DNA of 64,000 bases, from assembly GCA_019459525.1 (NCBI GenBank), contig JAIBEY010000060.1, forward strand, positions 1-64,000, written 5' to 3'. Below are positions 43,999-51,923 of this stretch, piece by piece; the stretch's first letter is position 1, and each line of letters opens with the position of its first letter. The DNA comes from Prolixibacteraceae bacterium. Lineage in GTDB: Bacteria; Bacteroidota; Bacteroidia; Bacteroidales; Prolixibacteraceae. The translations under genes and the position numbers were made by a program. The notes below the pieces were generated by a model. That model did no database searches, was not told the origin of the DNA, and was given only the letters and a program-made list of their open reading frames with translations.

Positions 43999-46284
43999 AT
44001 GAAACAAATTATCATTTCTTTTTCGCTGCTATTAACGATTTGCCTGACACTAAACCTTCAGGCACAAAACCTTACACCGGTCGATCAGGTTAATACCCTT
44101 ATAGGATCTGACTCGGAGTTTAAACTTTCGAACGGGAACACTTACCCCGCCATTGCACTGCCCTGGGGTATGAATTTCTGGACACCGCAAACCGCCAAAA
44201 TGGGCGATGGCTGGGTATATGCTTACGATGCCTATAAAATTCAAGGCTTCAAACAAACCCACCAACCTAGTCCTTGGATTAACGATTACGGCCAGTTTTC
44301 GCTATTCCCGATGACCGGAGAACTGAAAATTGCAGGAGAAGAGCGTGCTAGCTGGTTCTCGCACAAGGCAGAAATTGCCCGGCCACATTATTACAGCGTC
44401 TATTTGGCCGATTACGATGTGACCACTGAAATCACCCCAACCGAGCGGGCTGCAATGTTCCGTTTTACTTTTCCGAAGAACGAAAAGTCGTGGGTAGTTA
44501 TCGACGCTTTTGATAAAGGATCGTACATTAAAATGATCCCTTCGGAGAATAAAATAATTGGTTATACAACCCGCAACAGTGGCGGCGTTCCAAAGAACTT
44601 CAAAAACTATTTTGTGGTGGTTTTCGATAAACCATTTGCTGAAAGTCAGGTATGGAGCGGTAAGGAAATTGTCACCGGAAAGACTGAATTGCAAGATAAC
44701 CACGTGGGTGCAGCCATTCGCTTTGTCACAGGCAAAGGAGAGCAGGTTCATGCACGGATAGCCTCTTCGTTTATCAGTTTCGAACAGGCCGATTTGAACC
44801 TGAAAGAATTGGGTAAAGACAATTTTGACCAGGTTTGCCAAAAAGGAAAAGATAGCTGGAACAAAGAACTTTCGCGCCTCAAGGTGGAAGGTGGAACCAC
44901 CGACCAAATCCGTACTTTTTATTCGAGTTTGTACCGCACCATGTTATTTCCACGCAAATTTTTCGAATTTGACAAAGATGGTAAAATGGTTCACTACAGC
45001 CCATACAACGGAGAGGTTTTGCCTGGCGCCATGTTTACCGACAACGGTTTCTGGGACACGTTCCGCGCTGTTTTCCCTTTCTTCAACCTGATGTACCCAA
45101 GCCTGAATGCGCAGATTCAGGAAGGTTTAGTGAATACTTACAAAGAAAGTGGATTCCTCCCGGAGTGGGCCAGCCCCGGGCACCGCGATTGTATGATCGG
45201 GTCGAACTCCGCAACGCTGATTGCTGATGCCTACCTGAAAGGCGCCCGTGGATACGACATCAACACCCTTTACGAAGCTGTTATCAAAAATTCGAAAACC
45301 GAAGGTCCAATGTCGTCGGTTGGCCGGAAGGGAGTTGACTACTACAACAAACTGGGATACGTTCCGTACGATGTGAAAATTAACGAAAACACTGCCCGTA
45401 CACTCGAATATGCTTTTGCCGACTGGACCATCTACAAGTTGGCGAAAGAACTGAAACGCCCTCAGGAAGAAATCGATTTATTTGCCAAACGCAGCCAGAA
45501 TTACCGCAATGTTTTTGACGCAGAAACCAAGCTGATGCGCGGAAAAAACGAAGACGGAACATTCCAGAAACCTTTCAATCCGTTTAAATGGGGCGATGCC
45601 TTTACCGAAGGAAACAGTTGGCATTACACCTGGTCGGTTTTCCATGATGTACAGGGATTGATTGACCTGATGGGTGGCAAAAAAGAATTTGTGGGTATGC
45701 TCGATTCTGTTTTTGTAGTTCCACCTATTTTCGACGATTCATACTACGGACAGGTCATTCACGAAATACGTGAAATGCAGATCATGAACATGGGCAACTA
45801 TGCACATGGCAATCAGCCTATTCAGCACATGATTTACCTGTACAATTATGCCGGGCAACCCTGGAAAACGCAGAAATGGGTGCGCGAGGTGATGAACCGC
45901 ATGTACGCCCCTACTCCTGACGGTTATTGCGGCGACGAAGACAACGGACAAACATCGGCCTGGTATGTTTTCTCAGCCATGGGTTTCTACCCGGTGACTC
46001 CCGGAAGCGACCAGTATGTGATAGGTGCGCCACTGTTCAACAAAATAACCATGACACTCGAAAACGGTAAGGAAGTGGTAATTTCTGCCCCTGAAAACAG
46101 CGCCGAAAATAAATACATTCAAAGTGCTAAGTTCAACGGCAAAGACTACGCTAAAAACTGGCTGAGCCATACCGAGCTGATGAAAGGCGCTAAAATTGAT
46201 TTTAAAATGGGCGCTACTCCAAACAAACAAAGGGGTATAAACGAAGCAGATTTCCCGTATTCGTTCACCAACGAAAAGAAATAG
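43999..46284 (+). CDS. glycoside hydrolase family 92 exo-alpha-mannosidase, PUL 3
   Basis: Secreted enzyme of 761 residues with signal peptide ending LQAQ. Canonical GH92 features: VNTLIGSDSEFKLSNGNTYPAIALPWGMN at the start of the beta-sandwich, SPGHRDCMIGSNSATLIADAY, YAHGNQPIQHMIYLYNYAG, and CGDEDNGQTSAWYVFSAMGFYPV with general acid Glu647. It would release terminal mannose from alpha-mannosides such as N-glycans or mannan side chains, with calcium at the active site. It is separated from susCD by a terminator and about 400 bases, so it may have its own promoter. Confidence 0.95.
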   Translation: MKQIIISFSLLLTICLTLNLQAQNLTPVDQVNTLIGSDSEFKLSNGNTYPAIALPWGMNFWTPQTAKMGDGWVYAYDAYKIQGFKQTHQPSPWINDYGQFSLFPMTGELKIAGEERASWFSHKAEIARPHYYSVYLADYDVTTEITPTERAAMFRFTFPKNEKSWVVIDAFDKGSYIKMIPSENKIIGYTTRNSGGVPKNFKNYFVVVFDKPFAESQVWSGKEIVTGKTELQDNHVGAAIRFVTGKGEQVHARIASSFISFEQADLNLKELGKDNFDQVCQKGKDSWNKELSRLKVEGGTTDQIRTFYSSLYRTMLFPRKFFEFDKDGKMVHYSPYNGEVLPGAMFTDNGFWDTFRAVFPFFNLMYPSLNAQIQEGLVNTYKESGFLPEWASPGHRDCMIGSNSATLIADAYLKGARGYDINTLYEAVIKNSKTEGPMSSVGRKGVDYYNKLGYVPYDVKINENTARTLEYAFADWTIYKLAKELKRPQEEIDLFAKRSQNYRNVFDAETKLMRGKNEDGTFQKPFNPFKWGDAFTEGNSWHYTWSVFHDVQGLIDLMGGKKEFVGMLDSVFVVPPIFDDSYYGQVIHEIREMQIMNMGNYAHGNQPIQHMIYLYNYAGQPWKTQKWVREVMNRMYAPTPDGYCGDEDNGQTSAWYVFSAMGFYPVTPGSDQYVIGAPLFNKITMTLENGKEVVISAPENSAENKYIQSAKFNGKDYAKNWLSHTELMKGAKIDFKMGATPNKQRGINEADFPYSFTNEKK

Positions 46285-46311
46285 GCTAAATCATTCGTTA
46301 TCCATCAAATA

Positions 46312-46360
46312 AAAATCAGGTAAAGCGAGATCCGAAGATCAAACTTTACCTGATTTTTTT
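46312..46360. terminator. bidirectional terminator between GH92 and permease
   Basis: Perfect 14-base stem AAAATCAGGTAAAG / CTTTACCTGATTTT with an 18-base loop and a T run on the plus strand. A-rich flanks make it effective in both directions for these convergent genes. Confidence 0.88.
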
Positions 46361-46366
46361 ATTTTT

Positions 46367-47776
46367 TTATTCTGACTGATCATCCTTTGTTGGATATTTT
46401 CGTTGCAGCCAAAGATAAACCGGTATCCCCGATAGAATCAGAATCAGGCCGATAATTGCCTCGCGGGGGCGGGCAACAATGGTATTCACAAACAAACCAA
46501 TACAAAAGAGGATAAAAATGGCGGGTACTACTGGGTATCCCCACACTTTGTATGGACGGTGGGCATCGGGCATCTTGCGGCGCAGAATAAATACGCCCAG
46601 CGTTGTAGCCCCGTAAAAAATGAATACCGCAAAAATAACCATGTCGGTTAACTGATCGAAAGTGCCCGACAAAACCAGCACCGAAGCCCAAATTCCCTGC
46701 CACAAAAGCGAGTTGGAGGGCACATTAAATTTGTTCAGCTTTTTGATACCCGAAAAGAAAAGCCCGTTACGGGCCATCGCATAATAAGGCCGCGAACCCG
46801 TAAGAATACTGGCATTGGTACATCCCAGTGTGGTCAGGAGTATCAGTAGCGAAATAAACATCACCCCTCCGGTTCCCCAAAAACTACGGACAGCCTCAAC
46901 CGCTGCAATCTGGTTACCCGCTTCATGAACCTGTACCAGTTGAGGAATAGACAGGAGCGAAAGATAGGTTACATTAACCAGCAGATAAATGAAAATAACT
47001 GCAAAAACACCCATCACAATTCCTTTCGGGATATTGCGGGTAGCATCTTTAACCTCACCCCCGATAAACCCAACCGAAACCCAACCCTGATAGGCCCAAA
47101 AAGCAGCCAGCATAGCCGTAAAAAAGGAAGAGAAGGTAACGGTTCCACTAATGAGATCTTTACTATCCATAAAATTGGCAGGTTTGGCCACCGAGCTGCT
47201 CAGGCCAAATACAATAATCAAAAGAAGGCCAGCGCAAACCAGCAACAAAATAGCTTTGCTTACCCCTGCCCCGCTTTTTAAACCTAAAATATTGAGTCCG
47301 GTTAATAGTAATATCAGTAGAATGGCAACGAGTTTTACCCCAAAATCCTGAAAGGGAAAGAACACCCCTCCTATCGAAAAATGTTGCAGCGAAGTAAGAA
47401 CTTCAGGAAGGGGTAGAATGCTATTCAGCGATTGGGCAAAAACATAAGCCAGTGAAGAAATGGTTGCCGTTTGAATGATGGTAAACAGCGACCAACCGTA
47501 TAAAAAAGCAAAAAAGCGGTTGTAAATTTTTTTCAGATATACAAATTCGCCACCGGTATCGGCCAGTAATCCGGCAACTTCGGCATTACTCAACGCACCA
47601 AAGAGGGTAATTATTCCCCCGACAATCCACGCCAGCAGTATCCAGGAGGACGACTGAAGTTCTACGGCCATCGGAGCTATTTTTTTATAGACTCCAGATC
47701 CAATGATATTTGCAACCACAAAAATAATAACATATCCCAAACCGAGCGTCTTGACCAAATTCCGTTGAGTACCCAT
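46367..47776 (-). CDS. amino acid permease (APC superfamily)
   Basis: Inner-membrane transporter of 469 residues with twelve predicted membrane helices. The first helix holds the unwound substrate-binding motif of the superfamily (FVVANIIGSGVYKK), and the second begins ALSNAEVAGLLADTGGEFVYLKK. It is closest in character to the LAT/basic amino acid-polyamine subgroup. Substrate is not determinable. It stands alone on the minus strand between PUL 3 and a T9SS cargo gene, and could take up amino acids released by the PUL 4 peptidases, but nothing links them directly. Confidence 0.92.
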   Translation of the reverse strand: MGTQRNLVKTLGLGYVIIFVVANIIGSGVYKKIAPMAVELQSSSWILLAWIVGGIITLFGALSNAEVAGLLADTGGEFVYLKKIYNRFFAFLYGWSLFTIIQTATISSLAYVFAQSLNSILPLPEVLTSLQHFSIGGVFFPFQDFGVKLVAILLILLLTGLNILGLKSGAGVSKAILLLVCAGLLLIIVFGLSSSVAKPANFMDSKDLISGTVTFSSFFTAMLAAFWAYQGWVSVGFIGGEVKDATRNIPKGIVMGVFAVIFIYLLVNVTYLSLLSIPQLVQVHEAGNQIAAVEAVRSFWGTGGVMFISLLILLTTLGCTNASILTGSRPYYAMARNGLFFSGIKKLNKFNVPSNSLLWQGIWASVLVLSGTFDQLTDMVIFAVFIFYGATTLGVFILRRKMPDAHRPYKVWGYPVVPAIFILFCIGLFVNTIVARPREAIIGLILILSGIPVYLWLQRKYPTKDDQSE

Positions 47777-48032
47777 ACAAAAAGCGTTAGAAAGTAAATA
47801 TGGCTCCTAAATTAAGAAATAAGTTAAGTATTAATTAAGCTGTATGGTATCTTTTACCTCATCTTAAAAATCGTGTTAATTGTGATCCTACAGGGATTCC
47901 GGATGGTAAAACAACAGGAATACTGAGAATAGATGTAAGATCAATTAAATCAGTTTTATCGGTATCTGGAAATGACAAAAAAAAGCGTATTTTCATTCAC
48001 TAATTAATTACTACTTACCTGGCTGTTTTATT

Positions 48033-50201
48033 ATGAAGATAAATAACGCTGTTGGAAGTTTCAGGAAGAATAAGCAAAGTATTGATTTTAAGCAATACAG
48101 ATTATCGGGAACACTTGATTTCAGCAAAATACTGATTAGCATTATTCTGATATTGAGTGGTTTTTCCATTCAGGCCCAATGCAAGTTTAAACCAATAGGA
48201 CATCGGGGTGGCTCGTCTTACAATTATCCTGAAAATACCCTGATTTCTCTTGAGCAGGGTTTTATTGAAGATATTTTTGCTGCTGAGGTTGATGTTCGTT
48301 TTACAGCAGACAGCGCCCTCGTTTTAATGCATGATTCATACATTGACCGAACAACCAATGGAATCGGGGACGTAAAAAATCTGACTTTAGATTACCTTAA
48401 AACACTTGATGCAGGAAGTTGGAAGGATTCCAGATATGCCGGTACGCCGGTTCCTACCCTGAAAGAGGCGTTATTGCTGGCTAACAAATATCAGAAGAAG
48501 CTTTATTTAAACATGAAGGTATTTGCACCAAAACTAATAGCCAGCACTTTAAAAGAAGCCGGGGTTGCTGATGATATTGTTTTGCTCGACCCCGATGATT
48601 TGGAAAAAGTAGAAATATATCATAAAATTCTACCCAACACTCCGCTGGTCTATTTTGGGGAACTTCCTGAAGCTATTGACGATCCGGTTTTTTATAAATT
48701 CCTGAAAGATAACGGAGTAATCGCCATTGAGATTCCAGCTGATTATGTTTACAACTCAAACGATGACCGATTTGATAAACTGAGAGATATCGCTCATTCC
48801 TATCAGCTTGAATTATGGGCCTACACCGTAAATGATCCGGCCTATTTTAAGTTCTTAAAAGAGTTTGGAATTGATGCACTGGAAACCGACCGACCTTCGG
48901 AGGCATATCAGTTTTTTTGCAACAATTCGTCCGGGGGATATTTTCCAGAAAAGCGGGTAACTGCTCAATGGGATTTTAAGCAAAACTTATTTGGAACCAT
49001 TGGTTCTAAATTGGTACTGATGGGAGATACCAGTATTGCTAATCAAAAAATTGAATTTGGCACAACAGAATCTTTTAATTTAAGTCCGATTGAAAACAGT
49101 TCGGTAGGTATTGCCCGCATCCCTGCTTTCGATTCAGAACATGCATTACGTTTTTTTTCGAACATTGCTCCTGAAGGGATTCCCGGAGGACTCGATTGCG
49201 ACAATACCTATTCGTTGATTTTCGACATCTTAAAACCAGCAGGAAAAAACCAATACACTGCAATACTTCAAACCAGTAATAATAATAGCGATGACGCCGA
49301 CTTTTTTCTTTTAGGAGAGGATAACGGGTTGGGGATTCTGGAGCAGTACAATGGCGGTTTTGCCGACAGTACCTGGGTTCGGCTGGCACTTGTTTTTGAT
49401 TTATACAAAGAAAAACTGGACGAGTACCTGAATGGTAAATATGTTGGAACAGTTGTGTTGGAAGACAGCAAAAATGGCCGCTTCTGTTTAAATAATAACT
49501 GGGGCGTGCAATCATCAAATCTTTTCTCCGACAACGATGGTGAAACAAATCCCATTTTTGTGAGTAGCATCCAGATCAGAAATTATGCAATGAGTCCGGA
49601 CGAAATTGAATGGCTGGGAAAACCAACAGCAACTAAAATCGATCAATCAATTTTAAATGGATCAACTTTACTTTGTCCTGAATTTGAGAGTGATATAACG
49701 GCGTCTCACGATGAAAATACATATAGCCTTCATGTTTCGGCGGGCGATAGTGTAAATTATAAATGGGAAATGAATGCAGGAAACGGATGGGAACGCATTA
49801 CAGGGAATGCCTTTCGAAATAGTGCATCACCGACACTCAAAATATTAAATACCAGCGATCTGTCATCTGATCTGAAATTCAGATGCATTGCATATAACGA
49901 TTGCCAGACAATCTCTAATGAGTTTCTTTTTGAAGATTTGCATACTGGATTAAAAATTCCTGTTTGGGACCAGAATATTTTCAGGATTTACCCCAATCCT
50001 TCAAGTGGGCTTGTTACCATCGATTTAACTGAAACGTCTGAACCTGTAGAGGTCAAAGTATATACAGTTCAGGGAATTCAAGTATTTCAGAAATCATCTT
50101 TAAGCGGAAAGATACAATTGAAACTGAATCAGGGTACCTATTTTATTCAGGTTCTAAATCAGTCTAAAAAGGAAGTCAAAAAGCTGCTGGTTATTGATTG
50201 A
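48033..50201 (+). CDS. T9SS-exported glycerophosphodiester phosphodiesterase with LamG domain
   Basis: 722 residues. A long n-region precedes a signal peptide ending near residue 49 (IQAQ). GDPD catalytic domain at about 52-295: GHRGGSSYNYPENT (His57, Arg58, Glu67), EVDVRF (Glu85, Asp87) and His100. Then a LamG/concanavalin-like domain (about 305-545), an Ig-like domain (about 555-640) and a C-terminal T9SS type A sorting domain (about 650-722, IYPNPSSGLVTIDL and KKLLVID). It should be secreted or anchored at the surface by type IX secretion and hydrolyse glycerophosphodiesters, possibly from phospholipid head groups or teichoic-acid-like polymers. Confidence 0.92.
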   Translation: MKINNAVGSFRKNKQSIDFKQYRLSGTLDFSKILISIILILSGFSIQAQCKFKPIGHRGGSSYNYPENTLISLEQGFIEDIFAAEVDVRFTADSALVLMHDSYIDRTTNGIGDVKNLTLDYLKTLDAGSWKDSRYAGTPVPTLKEALLLANKYQKKLYLNMKVFAPKLIASTLKEAGVADDIVLLDPDDLEKVEIYHKILPNTPLVYFGELPEAIDDPVFYKFLKDNGVIAIEIPADYVYNSNDDRFDKLRDIAHSYQLELWAYTVNDPAYFKFLKEFGIDALETDRPSEAYQFFCNNSSGGYFPEKRVTAQWDFKQNLFGTIGSKLVLMGDTSIANQKIEFGTTESFNLSPIENSSVGIARIPAFDSEHALRFFSNIAPEGIPGGLDCDNTYSLIFDILKPAGKNQYTAILQTSNNNSDDADFFLLGEDNGLGILEQYNGGFADSTWVRLALVFDLYKEKLDEYLNGKYVGTVVLEDSKNGRFCLNNNWGVQSSNLFSDNDGETNPIFVSSIQIRNYAMSPDEIEWLGKPTATKIDQSILNGSTLLCPEFESDITASHDENTYSLHVSAGDSVNYKWEMNAGNGWERITGNAFRNSASPTLKILNTSDLSSDLKFRCIAYNDCQTISNEFLFEDLHTGLKIPVWDQNIFRIYPNPSSGLVTIDLTETSEPVEVKVYTVQGIQVFQKSSLSGKIQLKLNQGTYFIQVLNQSKKEVKKLLVID

Positions 50202-50337
50202 GAAGCCAAGGCTGACGGTTAATTTCAGGTTCATGATCTTTGATTCTGGTTTGTTCTCATTGTGCTGCTTTAAATAGAATCAGAAATCTATTCATTCATT
50301 TTTGTACTTTTATGCTGAAAAATTAAAACCATACACC

Positions 50338-50910
50338 ATGCTGAAAGAACTTATCCTGAAAAACCGCAGCTATCGTCGTTTTTACCAATCCGAACGTATT
50401 TCGGCAACCCAGCTTCGTGAGTGGGTTGACCTTGCCCGAAACTCAGCCTCGGCACGGAATGCCCAGCCATTGAAATACATACTGAGTACCGACGAAACGT
50501 TCAATGCCCGGATATTTGAGCATCTGGCATGGGCTGGTTATCTTTCGTACTGGGCTGGTCCCGAAGAAGGTGAGCGCCCATCGGCTTACATTATCATGCT
50601 GCACGATACGCTGATAGCAGGAAATTACTTGTGCGATGACGGCATTGCAGCTCAAAGTATGCTGCTCGGTGCTACCGAGGCCGGATTTGGTGGTTGCATC
50701 ATTCATTCGGTCAACCGCGATAAGCTTGGCGAACTGCTGAATCTGTCCGATCAGTATAAAATCATCCAGGTTTTAGCTCTTGGGAAACCAAAAGAAACGG
50801 TTGTTTTAGAAGATATGAAAGGTGGTGATGTGAAATACTGGCGTGACGAAAACCATGTTCATCACGTTCCGAAACGAGCTCTGGATGAGATCATTCTGGA
50901 AATAAAATAA
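50338..50910 (+). CDS. nitroreductase-family flavoprotein
   Basis: 190 residues from ATG 50338; the frame opens at TTG 50302, but that lies in a probable -7 box (CATTTTTG, 50297-50304). Family features: NRSYRRFYQSERIS near the N-terminus, ARNSASARNAQPLKYI (FMN phosphate and ring contacts), DDGIAAQSMLLGATEAGFGGCII and LALGKPKET. Such proteins are FMN-dependent NAD(P)H oxidoreductases, dimeric in the cytoplasm. The substrate is unknown. Convergent with the metallopeptidase gene, with a shared terminator between. Confidence 0.92.
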   Translation: MLKELILKNRSYRRFYQSERISATQLREWVDLARNSASARNAQPLKYILSTDETFNARIFEHLAWAGYLSYWAGPEEGERPSAYIIMLHDTLIAGNYLCDDGIAAQSMLLGATEAGFGGCIIHSVNRDKLGELLNLSDQYKIIQVLALGKPKETVVLEDMKGGDVKYWRDENHVHHVPKRALDEIILEIK

Positions 50911-50933
50911 AAACAGGACTATCAGAAGATAAA

Positions 50934-50960
50934 AAATCCCCGGCTTCACGCCAGGGATTT
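50934..50960. terminator. bidirectional terminator
   Basis: AAATCCCCGGC / GCCAGGGATTT stem (10 pairs, one mismatch) with a 5-base loop between the convergent nitroreductase and metallopeptidase genes, 23 bases after the nitroreductase stop. Confidence 0.75.
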
Positions 50961-51034
50961 CGATTCGTTACTTGCTCGTTAAAAGTGTCAGTAGTGCGAA
51001 TTCGTTTAAAACTTATCCGTACGAGATAAAAATC

Positions 51035-51841
51035 TTAAATCTTATAGCGATTCACTTTCAGATGTTTGGAAGGACTTACTTTGAATTCGGAAAAATACTG
51101 GTTTAACAGTTGATATAAATCCGGATCGTACTTTTTCAATTCTTCCCGTGTGTTTAGGGCATTGTGTTTCCCGTCGGGTTTGGCAACCTCGGCATTTACA
51201 TTAAACCAGTTCTGAACACCTTCAGCCCAATATTCGGCAATGTCGGTTTTCGCATAAGTATTGGCATATTTCCCTTTTGCCACAGCCTGATTCAGCAATT
51301 TCTCCAGTTTTTGGTTGAAAGTAGTGTCAACCTGAACAATCCCGATCAGGTGAATGGAATGCGCAAACTCGTGAATCAGAATATCTTCGGCATGGTATTT
51401 ATCGATCTGGTAAGCCAACAGGTTTTCTTCGGCACACGATGTTAACGGAAATTCCAGATCACCACCCAGCCCGCGGGCACGTAAATCCCAGTTCAGGGTG
51501 GTATCGGCAGCCAAATGGGCATGTTCAGGAATATCCGTAGTCCCTTCGTAGCGGGCCATAACCGAAACGCGGGTTTTTACTTTGACCATCGCGTCAAGTA
51601 CCGGTTTGGGTAAATCGCGGGTCATAAAATCGAGGATTCGCCATGCCTGAACCATAGCGGTATCAGGGACACGCCACGAAGCAGCAATTGCAATTCCATT
51701 GGCATCCATATACTTTTTGTAGAATTTATCCAGTTTCAGCGAATCTGGAACGCGGGTAACTGGCGGCACAAGTTTGGTGTTTTGCGCCTGAATGACAAAA
51801 GCTGCCAAAACGAAGACCAATAAAGCGAGTATCTTTCTCAT
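51035..51841 (-). CDS. secreted zinc metallopeptidase (HExxH), end of PUL 4 block
   Basis: 268 residues from the ATG at 51841, which starts the signal peptide (MRKILALLVFVLAAFVIQAQ); the in-frame ATG at 51871 lies inside a palindromic repeat. Zinc site HEFAH at 157-161 within DILIHEFAHSIH; Glu203 or Glu207 in EYWAEGVQNWF is the likely third ligand, a gluzincin-like layout resembling anthrax-lethal-factor-type domains. The substrate is unknown. It lies 82 bases after the dipeptidyl peptidase gene on the same strand, with a palindrome between. An exported peptidase beside an exopeptidase suggests joint protein digestion. Confidence 0.78.
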   Translation of the reverse strand: MRKILALLVFVLAAFVIQAQNTKLVPPVTRVPDSLKLDKFYKKYMDANGIAIAASWRVPDTAMVQAWRILDFMTRDLPKPVLDAMVKVKTRVSVMARYEGTTDIPEHAHLAADTTLNWDLRARGLGGDLEFPLTSCAEENLLAYQIDKYHAEDILIHEFAHSIHLIGIVQVDTTFNQKLEKLLNQAVAKGKYANTYAKTDIAEYWAEGVQNWFNVNAEVAKPDGKHNALNTREELKKYDPDLYQLLNQYFSEFKVSPSKHLKVNRYKI

Positions 51842-51856
51842 TTTTTCTATTTTTTC

Positions 51857-51915
51857 ACCACATAGACACATAGTTCACATAGATTTTTCTATTGTGTTCT
51901 ATGTGCCTATGTGGT
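51857..51915. repeat. palindromic intergenic repeat
   Basis: Arms of about 26 bases, starting ACCACATAGACACATAG and ending CTATGTGCCTATGTGGT, around a T-rich loop. Each arm contains CACATAG sub-repeats. It fills the gap between the peptidase genes and may terminate the upstream one. Confidence 0.65.
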
Positions 51916-51923
51916 TCTTTTTG

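Noticed and set aside
44302-44907. 201-codon minus-strand frame
   Set aside because: Antisense to the PUL 3 GH92 gene; no supporting motif or promoter.
47839-48003. Open stretch of about 54 codons ending just before the GDPD gene
   Set aside because: No start codon and no recognisable family; the length is expected by chance in AT-rich intergenic DNA, so it was not called a gene or pseudogene.
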